Positions 44,190-53,125 of a stretch of DNA of 63,540 nucleotides are shown here, one piece after another (within the stretch, counting starts at the first letter, position 1; every line of letters begins with the position of its first letter). Origin of the DNA: an uncultured Finegoldia sp. (GTDB lineage Bacteria; Bacillota; Clostridia; Tissierellales; Peptoniphilaceae); NCBI RefSeq assembly GCF_900766215.1, contig NZ_CAAFUQ010000083.1:1-63540 (forward strand), given 5' to 3'. The position numbers and the translations under genes were made by a program. Under the pieces are notes generated by a model that was not told where the DNA came from, searched no databases, and worked only from the letters and a program-made list of their open reading frames with translations.

Positions 44190-46775
44190 CTATTTCTTTT
44201 TAATTCCCAATTCACCATCTACATTTGTAATAACGACAGTGTCTTTGTCAGTCACAGTTCCTTTTATCAATTCACGTCCGAGTTTTGTTTCGACGTTGGA
44301 TTCGATAAATCTCTTAACAGGTCTTGCACCGTACAATACATCGTATGCTTTGTCGATAATCAAATCTTCTGCAGATTCGTCGATTTCGATAGTGATTTGT
44401 CTGTCTTCCAATTGTTTTTGTAACAATGAAACTTGTTTTTCGATAATCTTGTAGATGTCTTGTTTTGTCAATGGTTTGAACATTACGATATCGTCAATTC
44501 TGTTCAAAAATTCTGGTTTGAATCGCGCTTTCAATTCGTCCATTACAGAATTTCTGCTTTCATCAGAAATATTTCCGCTGTCGTCGATTCCTTCAATCAA
44601 ATCCATCGAGCCAATGTTACTTGTCATAATGATGATCGTGTTTTTGAAATCGACAGTTCTACCTTTGTTGTCTGTCAAACGTCCGTCATCCAAAACTTGC
44701 AACAAAATGTTGAACACATCTGGATGCGCTTTTTCGATTTCGTCAAACAAAATCACTGAGTATGGTTTTCTTCTGACAGCTTCAGTTAGTTGTCCACCTT
44801 CATCGTATCCGACATATCCTGGAGGAGCTCCGACAAGTCTACTTACTGCGTGTTTTTCCATATATTCTGACATATCGATACGAATCAAATTCTTTTCGTC
44901 ATCAAACATATTTTCAGTCAAAGCTTTTGCAAGTTCTGTCTTACCAACACCAGTTGGTCCAAGGAATATAAATGAACCGATTGGTCTGTTAAGTGATTTC
45001 AAACCACTTCTAGCTCTGATGATTGCATCAGTCACAGCAGTTACAGCTTCATCTTGTCCCACAACTCTCTTGTGTAACAACTTGTCCATATTCAAAATCT
45101 TGTCGCGTTCTGTTTCTACTAATTTTGTCACAGGAATTGATGTCCACTTGCTCACAACTTCTGCGATTTCATCTTCAGTTACGCTTTCTTTTATTATAGA
45201 ACTGTCATCTTCGTCCATTTTCTTGTTCAATTCTTCGAGTTTGTTTTCAAGTTCTACTAATTTTCCGTATTTTAATTCTGATAATTTTTCAAAATCGTAT
45301 TTTCTTTGAGCTTCTTCCATTTCGTGTTTTACGGCTTCGATTTCAGATTTTGTGTCCTTGATTTCGTCGACCTTGGATTTTTGTTGAGTCCATTCCATAT
45401 ACATTGCGTCAAACTCGTTTTTAGTATCTTGCAATTCTTTTTCCAAATTTTCGAGTCTGATCTTGCTCATTTCATCGTCTTCTTTGTTCAAAGCAGCACG
45501 TTCGATTTCAAGTTGCAATATTTTTCTCTTAGTTTCGTCGATGCTTTCAGGCATAGAATCAATCTCAGTTCTAACCATAGCACTTGCTTCGTCCATCAAA
45601 TCAATAGCCTTGTCTGGCAAAAATCTGTCAGTAATATATCTGTCCGACAAAGTTGCCGCAGCAATTACCGCGTTATCAGTGATTTTAATTCCGTGATAAA
45701 TCTCGTATTTGTCCTTGATACCACGCAATATCGAAATCGTGTCTTCAACTGAAGGCTCTTCAACCAAAACTTTTTGGAATCTTCTTTCCAATGCGCCATC
45801 TGTTTCGATGTATTTTCTGTATTCATCCAACGTTGTAGCGCCAATTGTTCTTATTTCACCACGTGCTAACATTGGCTTCAACAAGTTTGCAGCATCCATT
45901 GCGCCTTCTGATTTTCCAGCTCCGACCAAAGTGTGAATTTCGTCGATAAACATAATGATTTTGCCATCAGATTCTGCCACTTCTTTTAGAACAGCCTTCA
46001 ATCTTTCTTCAAATTCTCCTCTAAATTTCGCACCGGCAATCAAACTTCCCATATCCAACGCAAAAATAGATTTGTTTCTCAAAGTTTCTGGAACATCATC
46101 GTTCACAATTCTAAGCGCCAAGCCTTCCACTATCGCAGTCTTACCAACACCTGGTTGACCAATCAAAACCGGATTGTTCTTCGTTCTACGACTCAAAATC
46201 CTAACGCTGTGTCTGATTTCATCGTCACGACCGATAACTGGATCAAGCTTGCCTTCTTTTGCCAAATCAGTCAAATTACGACCGTATTTTGTCAACACAT
46301 CTGTTGTATCTTCTGGATTGTCAGAATCTATCTTTTGATTTCCCCTCAAATCCTTCAAATTAGATGCGAAGTTTTGCTTGTTGACATTAAAATCTTTCAA
46401 CAAAACTGCACTAACAGTGTTTTTTTCTCCTAAAATACTCATAAAAATATGTTCCACTGACACGAAACTGTCGCCCATTGACTTAGCTTCGTCTTCCGCC
46501 TTCAACAAAATTCTTTGAAAAGCAGTACTTGGATACACACTCGATTGACTGTCGTTTTTAGGAAGAGAATCTATTTTTTGATTAAAAGCGCTCACAACTT
46601 TTTTGTAATCTGCGCCCAATTTTTGAATAGTCTTTGCAACTATTGAATCTGAATCAGACAACAACGCATAGCTCAAATGAACATCCGTAACTTCTGGATT
46701 GCCCAATTTTATCGCAGTATTTTGCGCATCTTGAATTGCTTGAACAGATTTTTGTGTGAATTTGTTTAAATCCAT
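44190..46775 (-). CDS. clpB: ClpB disaggregase
   Basis: The 861-residue AAA+ disaggregase that works with DnaK to rescue aggregated proteins. It has the N domain (1-150), NBD1 with Walker A GQPGVGKTAI, the ClpB-specific middle coiled coil (about 400-525), and NBD2 with GPTGVGKTELAK. It lacks the ClpP-binding tripeptide loop, as expected for ClpB. It is co-transcribed with the J-protein gene, 18 bp upstream, under a CtsR-type operator. Confidence 0.98.
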   Translation of the reverse strand: MDLNKFTQKSVQAIQDAQNTAIKLGNPEVTDVHLSYALLSDSDSIVAKTIQKLGADYKKVVSAFNQKIDSLPKNDSQSSVYPSTAFQRILLKAEDEAKSMGDSFVSVEHIFMSILGEKNTVSAVLLKDFNVNKQNFASNLKDLRGNQKIDSDNPEDTTDVLTKYGRNLTDLAKEGKLDPVIGRDDEIRHSVRILSRRTKNNPVLIGQPGVGKTAIVEGLALRIVNDDVPETLRNKSIFALDMGSLIAGAKFRGEFEERLKAVLKEVAESDGKIIMFIDEIHTLVGAGKSEGAMDAANLLKPMLARGEIRTIGATTLDEYRKYIETDGALERRFQKVLVEEPSVEDTISILRGIKDKYEIYHGIKITDNAVIAAATLSDRYITDRFLPDKAIDLMDEASAMVRTEIDSMPESIDETKRKILQLEIERAALNKEDDEMSKIRLENLEKELQDTKNEFDAMYMEWTQQKSKVDEIKDTKSEIEAVKHEMEEAQRKYDFEKLSELKYGKLVELENKLEELNKKMDEDDSSIIKESVTEDEIAEVVSKWTSIPVTKLVETERDKILNMDKLLHKRVVGQDEAVTAVTDAIIRARSGLKSLNRPIGSFIFLGPTGVGKTELAKALTENMFDDEKNLIRIDMSEYMEKHAVSRLVGAPPGYVGYDEGGQLTEAVRRKPYSVILFDEIEKAHPDVFNILLQVLDDGRLTDNKGRTVDFKNTIIIMTSNIGSMDLIEGIDDSGNISDESRNSVMDELKARFKPEFLNRIDDIVMFKPLTKQDIYKIIEKQVSLLQKQLEDRQITIEIDESAEDLIIDKAYDVLYGARPVKRFIESNVETKLGRELIKGTVTDKDTVVITNVDGELGIKKK

Positions 46776-46793
46776 AATCCTTACCTCCTAACA

Positions 46794-47738
46794 TTATTCA
46801 GAAATATCGTATAATTTTTTGTATAGTTCTTCTTGTTCTTCGTTTAATTTTGTAGGATTTACAATGGAAATTTCAAGATACAAATCCCCTTTGACACCTT
46901 TCATATCCACAAATCCCTTATCCTTAATTCTAATTCTTTGATTAGCTTTGATATTTTTCGGAATCTTAACCTTGATTCTTTCGCCACTAATCGTTTCAAC
47001 ATTGATAGATTTCCCAAAATAAGCTTCCCATGGTTTAAGTTCAACCTTCTTGATGATATTGTGATCTTCAAGCTTGTTGTACACATCAACCAGGTTAATC
47101 TTCACGTAAATGTCCCCGTCAATGCCGAACTTTTCGCCCTTGACCTTAATCTTTTTACCAGGCAAAATCCCTTTTGGAACTTTCAAATTCAAGTTGACAC
47201 TTTTATCTCCAATCATAAGCCCCAATCTTTTTTCTACACCATTGTAGATATCTGATAAAGAAACGGAAATATCTGTGTCGTATCTTTGCCTTGGTTGTGA
47301 TTTTCTTCCAGCATTTTTGAAACCACCGAAAATATCTGAAAATCCTCCGCCGCTACCTTGTCCACCCGAGAAAAACGCATTGAAAAAGTCCGAGAATCCT
47401 CCGCCACTTCCACCAGTTGTGTAAGTGTACGAACCAGAATTCTTGCTGAAACCACCAAATCCTCCGAAGTTTCCAAAATCGTACGCATTCGGATCGAAGT
47501 TTTGTCCGCCTTGGAAATTATAATTTGAGCCAAACATATCGTATTTTTTACGCTTATCTTCGTTACCCAAAACCTCGTAAGCCTCGTTGATTTCCTTGAA
47601 TTTTTCCTGTGATTTCTCATCGCCTTTATTTAAATCAGGGTGATATTTCTTGGCGAGTTTTCGATATGCTTTTTTAATTTCTTGGGAGCTCGCCTTTTTA
47701 TCCACCCCCAAAACTTTGTAATAATCTTTATATTCCAT
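46794..47738 (-). CDS. DnaJ/CbpA-type co-chaperone
   Basis: A 314-residue J protein: J domain (1-70, HPD in KKYHPDLN), Gly/Phe-rich linker (about 75-145) and C-terminal peptide-binding domains. It lacks the CxxCxGxG zinc fingers of DnaJ, so it is of the CbpA type. It would deliver substrates to DnaK, which ClpB also uses. The upstream region holds the operon promoter and CtsR box. Confidence 0.93.
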   Translation of the reverse strand: MEYKDYYKVLGVDKKASSQEIKKAYRKLAKKYHPDLNKGDEKSQEKFKEINEAYEVLGNEDKRKKYDMFGSNYNFQGGQNFDPNAYDFGNFGGFGGFSKNSGSYTYTTGGSGGGFSDFFNAFFSGGQGSGGGFSDIFGGFKNAGRKSQPRQRYDTDISVSLSDIYNGVEKRLGLMIGDKSVNLNLKVPKGILPGKKIKVKGEKFGIDGDIYVKINLVDVYNKLEDHNIIKKVELKPWEAYFGKSINVETISGERIKVKIPKNIKANQRIRIKDKGFVDMKGVKGDLYLEISIVNPTKLNEEQEELYKKLYDISE

Positions 47739-47760
47739 AAAAAACCTCCCGTAATTTGTT

Positions 47761-47866
47761 TTTGACTTTCTTTGACCTTGATATTATTATACACCCTTAC
47801 GAGCGCATAATCAATAGTATTTGCAATCTTTGCAATTTCTTTGACTTTTGATTTTAATCTTTGACC
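47761..47866 (-). promoter_or_regulatory. Heat-shock promoter with CtsR-like operator
   Basis: On minus, TTGATT (47809-47814), 17 bp, TATAAT (47786-47791). Downstream of the start at 47761-47777 is GGTCAAAGAAAGTCAAA, which fits the CtsR heptamer direct repeat (GGTCAAA-NAN-RGTCAAA). Two further single heptamers (AGTCAAA at 47840-47846, GGTCAAA at 47860-47866) lie upstream of the -35. CtsR itself is not in the window. Confidence 0.88.
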
Positions 47867-47905
47867 TTTGATTTTTAATTTTTTTTTGCTTCTAAAATTA
47901 AATCT

Positions 47906-48571
47906 TTACATCCAAATAGAATGATCCTTGCCACTTCCCACTTCGAAATGGTATTTCACAATTCCCAAATCGACCTTCGCTGACGGAGCAAACCTCGCCT
48001 TCGCCTTCACCTTATCATCAACCAAAGTCAACATAAATTTTTGTTGATTAATCGCAGTCGGAGCATTAAGCGCACAATCGACGCCATCCTTGAACCATTG
48101 TGGCGAATTATCACTCACATTTGACACTTGTCTTGGAAGTTTGCTCTTGTGATTGTAACCCCAGTTTGCAGGAATACCGAACGCAATCACAATTACCAAG
48201 TTTTCGTTAGGCTCTATGTATTTTCTTATATTCTTCTTATTATATGTAAGAGCAACCCAGCACGAACCCAAACCCAAATTCATAAGTTCCATCACAAGCT
48301 TCTCGCCGTAATATCCGCAAGTCTCGCTCAAATCATTCCCGACACCCTTCATAATCAGAAAATTATTCACATTCTCAAACTTTCCGTACTTTGCAAGCTT
48401 TGAATTAAAACCTTCCTTATCATCAAACACAGCCTTTATATTCAAATTCGATTCTCGGTTAACCTCGTCAACCTTCTGTTCAATAATCTCCTTTACAGAA
48501 TTATCAATCTCTTCATCTATGTATTTTCTAACAGAATGCCTCTTGTTCATCAACTCTAAAATATCCACCAT
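47906..48571 (-). CDS. Nitroreductase-family protein
   Basis: A 221-residue flavin-fold protein with the family's N-terminal NKRHSVRKYIDEEI and a GLGSCWVALTYNKK segment typical of nitroreductase-like proteins. The start at 48571 follows GAGGGGG; the in-frame extension to 48646 overlaps the promoter. It has two nitroreductase-like lobes in one chain, as in the putative TM-nitroreductase subgroup. Substrate unknown. Confidence 0.85.
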   Translation of the reverse strand: MVDILELMNKRHSVRKYIDEEIDNSVKEIIEQKVDEVNRESNLNIKAVFDDKEGFNSKLAKYGKFENVNNFLIMKGVGNDLSETCGYYGEKLVMELMNLGLGSCWVALTYNKKNIRKYIEPNENLVIVIAFGIPANWGYNHKSKLPRQVSNVSDNSPQWFKDGVDCALNAPTAINQQKFMLTLVDDKVKAKARFAPSAKVDLGIVKYHFEVGSGKDHSIWM

Positions 48572-48724
48572 GTCCCCCTCATTAAAATATATACTTATTA
48601 TAATATACCACAAATCACGAAAATTCACGCACCACAACGCATACATTTAGATATTTCCACGCAAACAAAAAATGGAATCGCGCCGATCCCATCTATATTA
48701 ACCCACCCAATCCACACCCTACAA

Positions 48725-49264
48725 TCAATACATCTTGCGCAAATTCTCCAAAGCCTTGCTTCTCGTATTGTAGAATGTCGACTGTTTCATATTCAATTCT
48801 TTGCAAATCTCCCTCGCGCTTTTTTCACGCAGGAAATTCTCATAAATAATCTTCTGTTGCTTTTCGGGAAGCTTACGCACCTTCTCATAAAGCTTTTTAA
48901 TCTCCAACCTATCCTCAAAATCCTGTTCGATATTCTCATCAGATTCAATCAAATTCATCACCTCATCTCCATCCTCATTAGTATAATTCAACGACGAAAC
49001 ACTTCTTCTAGGATTCTTCTTCAAATAGAAAAACCTCAACCTCTGCTTCAAATAATAATTGAACGGAACCTTCTTCGAACCATCATACTCCATAATCGCA
49101 TACATAATCTCAGTCTTGCCATCATCAATAAGTTCTTCGAAAATATCCGACCTATCATAATATTTTTTTATACTACTAATAATCAACGGCTCAAAAGCCT
49201 TGTAAATTCTCTTATCATTCAAAATTTTGTTGTTCACAATATAATCTATCTCATCAAAATTCAT
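48725..49264 (-). CDS. Sigma-70-family RNA polymerase sigma factor
   Basis: A 179-residue sigma factor with region 2 in the first half (YYDRSDIFEELIDDGKTEIMYAI) and region 4 in the second (LPEKQQKIIYENFLREKSAREICKELNMKQSTFYNTRSKALENL). Size resembles alternative sigmas of the ComX/ECF type. Start at the second ATG (MNFDEIDY), because GGAG abuts the first. It lies 238 bp from, and divergent to, a ComK-like gene, which suggests a competence role; this is inference. Confidence 0.85.
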   Translation of the reverse strand: MNFDEIDYIVNNKILNDKRIYKAFEPLIISSIKKYYDRSDIFEELIDDGKTEIMYAIMEYDGSKKVPFNYYLKQRLRFFYLKKNPRRSVSSLNYTNEDGDEVMNLIESDENIEQDFEDRLEIKKLYEKVRKLPEKQQKIIYENFLREKSAREICKELNMKQSTFYNTRSKALENLRKMY

Positions 49265-49444
49265 GATTTCCATCTCCTTTTTCTCAATTGTACAATCGAT
49301 GAGAAGATTTTATTAATCAAGAATGAACACCAAAATCACATCAAAACCAATAGTAACAGAGTGAATTATTCGATTATCTTGTAAAAAATCATCTTCATTC
49401 TTCACAAAATAAACCAATTCATTGTAAATTCAAATCGAAAACGC

Positions 49445-49473
49445 TTGAATAAGAACGTATGTTCTGTTATAAT
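49445..49473 (+). promoter_or_regulatory. comK-like promoter with embedded LexA box
   Basis: TTGAAT (49445-49450), 17 bp, TATAAT (49468-49473). The 17-bp spacer holds GAACGTATGTTC (49453-49464), a perfect 12-bp palindrome that fits the Firmicute LexA (SOS) box GAAC-N4-GTTC. Bound LexA would block the promoter directly. This is the only box of this type I noticed in the window. Confidence 0.85.
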
Positions 49474-49502
49474 AAAATTATTATAAAATAAAAGGAGAAT
49501 CA

Positions 49503-49958
49503 ATGAAACAATTACAAGCAATCATTCCGATATACGTAGACAATATCGGCAATGCAGTCCAACTTTATTTTAATGATTTCACCACTACAAGTTATTGTTC
49601 ATTAGATTGCTGCATCAAAAAAATCGCCCGCAACCAATTAATCGACATCACAGAGGCCAAGAAATTAATCAAAAAATCCTTGAACATAACCAAAAATCCT
49701 CCTATTTGTTTTAAAAACGGAACGTACTGCATGATCAAAGTCAGAAAACCAATATCCAAAAACGATGGAAGTTATGGACTGTTCAACATCGAATCCATTG
49801 AAGAAATAAAAACAGGACACATACTACTCAAAAACTCCACAGAAATTACGACACTAGAATCCAAGAAAAGCATCGAAGACAAAATCCAAAAAGCGAAACT
49901 CGCCAGGCTTTTGATAGACGATTATACGACAAACTTAGACATACTCACAAGCAAATAA
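49503..49958 (+). CDS. ComK-like competence regulator
   Basis: A 151-residue protein resembling ComK, the master activator of late competence genes in bacilli, over its core: CCIKKIARNQLIDITEAKKL aligns in pattern with the SC...GR segment, then NPPICF and the C-terminal core. It is shorter than the 190 residues of B. subtilis ComK. AGGAG precedes the ATG. A LexA box in its promoter implies DNA-damage induction. It ends in a strong terminator. Confidence 0.6.
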   Translation: MKQLQAIIPIYVDNIGNAVQLYFNDFTTTSYCSLDCCIKKIARNQLIDITEAKKLIKKSLNITKNPPICFKNGTYCMIKVRKPISKNDGSYGLFNIESIEEIKTGHILLKNSTEITTLESKKSIEDKIQKAKLARLLIDDYTTNLDILTSK

Positions 49959-49986
49959 GCATAAATGAAAAAACTAATAGATTTTT

Positions 49987-50040
49987 AACTGACCTCCTTA
50001 AGTTAGCCTTTAAAACTAACTTAAGGAGGTCAGTTTTTTT
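49987..50040. terminator. Perfect 20-bp hairpin resembling an IS3-type end
   Basis: AACTGACCTCCTTAAGTTAG and its reverse complement flank a 9-nt loop, followed by TTTTTTT on plus. It closely resembles the left end of the IS3-type element at 63443-63492 (AACTGACC...GGAGGTCAGTTTTTT). It ends comK and may be a solo insertion-sequence end. Confidence 0.9.
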
Positions 50041-50171
50041 AATTATAAATTAATTTAGTTTTTTATATTTAATGTCAAAATTTATTATGGATTATCTTGT
50101 ATCACGTAACAACGGTTACGGAAACCTACACATCTTATTTGTATAATATAATCAAAAACTGGAGGGATAAT

Positions 50172-50720
50172 ATGTCAAGATTTTTAGGAAAAATTCATTA
50201 TATAATGTTCGATAAGATAAATTACGTTGATGAGATTACACGCAAGATGAGTGAGTTGTTGGATGATATTGATTTGAAAAATATTGAACGTGGAGCATTG
50301 GAGGATTTGATTGACACGGACAATATTCACGGATGGTTACAAGTGAGAGTTGGAATAGTCGAGGATAATTTGGCGAGGGTTTTGAGTGAGTTGAAAAAAG
50401 AAGATAAGCTTGAAGATGCTCTTAAAATCGCCTATGATTTTGGTGCAAATGAGGATTTCTCAGGTGATGCTCCTGATGCGTTTCAATTTATGTCCGATAA
50501 GTTCTTAGACGGTATGCCTTGTGATATGGCGAATTTACCGGTGGAATCAGATGATGGAGAGTTCCGTTGGGTTAAGAGAATTGATGTGCACGAACAGTAT
50601 TACATCTACGGAGAATCTTCTGAAGTTTACGATGAATTCCGTCGTGCGTGGATGAATGGTTTGTTGAGTAATTGTGATTTGAAATACGTTGTGGAAGATG
50701 GAATTAATATTATAAGGTAG
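50172..50720 (+). CDS. Conserved-looking protein of unknown function
   Basis: A 182-residue soluble acidic protein with no recognised domain (MSRFLGKIHYIMFDKI start). GGAGGG precedes this ATG; the in-frame extension to 50097 has no such site. A small neighbour (50780) follows on the same strand after 60 bp and a separate Shine-Dalgarno. Coding is supported by codon use and start context. Confidence 0.7.
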   Translation: MSRFLGKIHYIMFDKINYVDEITRKMSELLDDIDLKNIERGALEDLIDTDNIHGWLQVRVGIVEDNLARVLSELKKEDKLEDALKIAYDFGANEDFSGDAPDAFQFMSDKFLDGMPCDMANLPVESDDGEFRWVKRIDVHEQYYIYGESSEVYDEFRRAWMNGLLSNCDLKYVVEDGINIIR

Positions 50721-50779
50721 ATTTGTGTGTTTTGGGGTATAATTATATGTAAGATAACAACAATTGTAGGAGGTATGTT

Positions 50780-50992
50780 ATGTATATTAGAGAAGAAGTA
50801 CTTAAAAACGCAAATAATAAGGAAAAAGTGTCAGAGATTTTGGAAAATTATTTCAAAACAGATGCAAATTACGAAAACGAACACGAACGTGATGAACTTC
50901 GCCGCCGTGGTTTTGAAGAATTGAAGTTAATCGGAGAAATCCAAGTTTATCAATTGTTAATGAACTCAGATGACGATAGAAGTAAATTATAA
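50780..50992 (+). CDS. Small acidic protein of unknown function
   Basis: A 70-residue helical, charged protein (MYIREEVLKNANNKEKVSEI) behind GGAGG. No family recognised. A terminator follows after 8 bp. The overlapping frame starting at 50727 is a shadow. Confidence 0.7.
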   Translation: MYIREEVLKNANNKEKVSEILENYFKTDANYENEHERDELRRRGFEELKLIGEIQVYQLLMNSDDDRSKL

Positions 50993-50997
50993 TAATC

Positions 50998-51026
50998 AAT
51001 CCCTTGTCATGTGGCAAGGGATTTTT
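50998..51026 (+). terminator. Terminator before the MFS gene
   Basis: ATCCCTTG and CAAGGGAT enclose a short loop and are followed by TTTTTG. Nearly identical to the one at 52257. Confidence 0.9.
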
Positions 51027-51072
51027 GTGTGTGATAAAGTATATTTTATTGAAAAAGAGTTATAATGTATGT

Positions 51073-52221
51073 ATGAAAACTTCAAGAAAAATATACGCAA
51101 TGAATTTATTTTCCAATTTAATATTTTATGCGCCTGTTGCGTTGTTGGTTAGGACGAATAGAGGAATTAGCTTGTCTCAGTTTTTTGTGTTACAAGCGAT
51201 ACTATCTGTTACTTGCATGATTTGTGAATTTCCTTTGGGTATGTTGACCGATAAAATCGGACTGAAAAAGTCAATAGTTCTCGCACAGTTTACTATGCTA
51301 ACTGCAAGGATAATTTTACTGGTATCCAATAATTTTGTGCTTTTTGCGGTGGAATCCTTGCTTGAAGGAATCGCTTTTGCATTGAATTCCGGAACAATAA
51401 GCGCCTACATATACAAGCTTTTCGGAGATAATAATTACAGTAATAATATTTCGAAGTTCTATAATTGGGGAACAATAGCTTTTATCTTATCAACCGTAAT
51501 GTTTCCTTTTATTAATTCAAGATGGAACATTAACGCTTTGATTTGGGTAACCATAATTGCAAACGCAATCGCAACTATGATTTCTATTTTTATTCCAGAT
51601 ACCGACAACTCAATAGAAAATGAGGAACAATTTAATTTGTCAAAAACATTGAAGCTATTGGTACACGATAAAACTTTTAGAGTAATCGTGTTAATCGTGT
51701 CGTTGTTTAATTTGTCATTTTTATTGATCAACTTCTTCTATGTAAAAGTCATAATTGACAATGGATATTCGGAAAACATAGTGTCGCCACTCATCCTAGC
51801 TTACTCGGGACTTCAACTCTCACAAACATTTATCATAAAATATCTAGGAGAACAAAAAGCATGGAACAAAGTTCGATTATTTTCAGCTATTGCATCATTG
51901 TTCTTTGCTGGATTATGTGTGATATCTGGAAAAGCTGTAGTTTTTTTGATGATTATACTTCCAACAATCTTGTCTGTCTTGGGGATATTTATTGAAAAAA
52001 TCCAAAACAATTATATAGACACAATAGGCTTCAAAAATCACAGAGCAACCATGCTATCAGCATTTAGTTTCTTCGCTGATGTCTTCGAAGTTGTATTCTT
52101 GTTGACAAACTCGTATATTTCATCTTTCAATTACAAATATATCTTCGTGTTTATAGCCGCATCACTATTGTTGAGTGCAATTATGCTTAGAAATGATAAT
52201 ACCGTAAAGCCTGTATCGTGA
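51073..52221 (+). CDS. MFS transporter
   Basis: A 382-residue major facilitator protein with 11-12 membrane helices; the loop after helix 2 (GMLTDKIGLKKS) fits the GxLaDrxGrkx signature. Substrate is unknown. TATAAT at 51061-51066 ends 6 bp before this ATG, so the predicted start site coincides with the codon and the mRNA would be leaderless. An in-frame start at 51004 lies upstream of that promoter and inside a terminator, and is rejected. Confidence 0.9.
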   Translation: MKTSRKIYAMNLFSNLIFYAPVALLVRTNRGISLSQFFVLQAILSVTCMICEFPLGMLTDKIGLKKSIVLAQFTMLTARIILLVSNNFVLFAVESLLEGIAFALNSGTISAYIYKLFGDNNYSNNISKFYNWGTIAFILSTVMFPFINSRWNINALIWVTIIANAIATMISIFIPDTDNSIENEEQFNLSKTLKLLVHDKTFRVIVLIVSLFNLSFLLINFFYVKVIIDNGYSENIVSPLILAYSGLQLSQTFIIKYLGEQKAWNKVRLFSAIASLFFAGLCVISGKAVVFLMIILPTILSVLGIFIEKIQNNYIDTIGFKNHRATMLSAFSFFADVFEVVFLLTNSYISSFNYKYIFVFIAASLLLSAIMLRNDNTVKPVS

Positions 52222-52256
52222 TTTGTGAGTTTAGTAAGTATGATATAAATTATAAT

Positions 52257-52285
52257 AATCCCTTGTAAGAAGGCAAGGGATTTTT
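52257..52285 (+). terminator. Terminator after the MFS gene
   Basis: ATCCCTTG-TAAGAAG-GCAAGGGAT followed by TTTTTGTG. It is a near-copy of the terminator at 50998, flanking the MFS gene as a direct repeat. Confidence 0.92.
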
Positions 52286-52341
52286 GTGTTAGCTGTTGTT
52301 TGATTTTCGTGAAACAAATCAGATTACTGCTGTTAAAATTA

Positions 52342-52548
52342 CAATTAGCACTCTAATAAAAGCTTGTAACTAAGCGAGTCATCTGGAGTAAATTGTGTCA
52401 AATTCAATCGAAGAAATTCTTTAAAAAATCTCATTGTTTGAGTGCGTAGCACGAGTTTGAGATTTTAGAATTTCAAGATTAGAATTTGCCAATTTACGTA
52501 AGCCAGACGATGCGTGTTACAACTTTTATTCATTATCTTTGTGTTGCG
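52342..52548 (+). repeat. Dispersed intergenic repeat, good copy
   Basis: Inverted match of 43942-44149, roughly 90 percent identical by eye. The core contains the short palindrome GTGCGTAGCAC. Bases 52549-52600 additionally match the end of the divergent copy at 43835-43858. No ORF or transposase. Confidence 0.88.
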
Positions 52549-52619
52549 ATAAATTTTTTCGTCCATGTGTTCGTGCAAAACGGTTTTCTGATTTATTCTA
52601 TTTTTCCACAATTCTCACA

Positions 52620-52650
52620 AAAAAAATAGACCCTATCAAAGGGTCTATCC
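52620..52650 (-). terminator. Terminator after the P-loop gene
   Basis: On minus, ATAGACCCT-TTGAT-AGGGTCTAT followed by TTTTTTTT. Confidence 0.95.
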
Positions 52651-52658
52651 TGAAGGTA

Positions 52659-53081
52659 TTATTCGTGCAATTCCACTGTTTCTTCGTGGTATTTTGCTGG
52701 TAAGCTTGATTTTTCTTTGTTCATTCCTATGAAGAAGTTAACGTTAGCTTCTTTTGATAAAACTTCCAAGTTTTCTAGGAATTCTTCTAATTGTTGTTCT
52801 GTCATTTCAACGATTGAGTAAATTCCGTCTACGTAAATTGTTTCGATGTCGAAATCTTGTGACATTATTCCTGCCAAAAATCCATACAAACTTTCTGGAC
52901 TTGAGATGTGGAATGTCGATGCATCTATAAGTCTTACTGAGTGATCAAGCGAGAATATGTGCTTGTCATCAGAGTCTATAAATATTATGTTACCGTTTTT
53001 GTTTTGTTTTTCGTCGTTGGCCTTATCGATCAACCATTTTGTTTTTCCGCTACCTTTAGGACCTACTACAAATTTAACCAT
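52659..53081 (-). CDS. Small P-loop nucleotide-binding protein
   Basis: A 140-residue protein starting with Walker A (VVGPKGSGKTKWLID) and containing a Walker B-like ETIYVDGIY. No further domain is seen, and the family is not one I can name. Start at ATG 53081, because AAAGGATG sits 6-8 nt upstream; an ATG three codons earlier overlaps that site. It follows the radical SAM gene by 45 bp. Confidence 0.8.
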   Translation of the reverse strand: MVKFVVGPKGSGKTKWLIDKANDEKQNKNGNIIFIDSDDKHIFSLDHSVRLIDASTFHISSPESLYGFLAGIMSQDFDIETIYVDGIYSIVEMTEQQLEEFLENLEVLSKEANVNFFIGMNKEKSSLPAKYHEETVELHE

Positions 53082-53125
53082 TATTATCATCCTTTCTTAA
53101 ACCATTTTAAAAAGTTTAATTTACT

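Noticed and set aside
50727..50924. A 65-codon frame overlapping the 50780 gene
   Set aside because: It lacks a ribosome-binding site and conflicts with the better-supported frame behind GGAGG.
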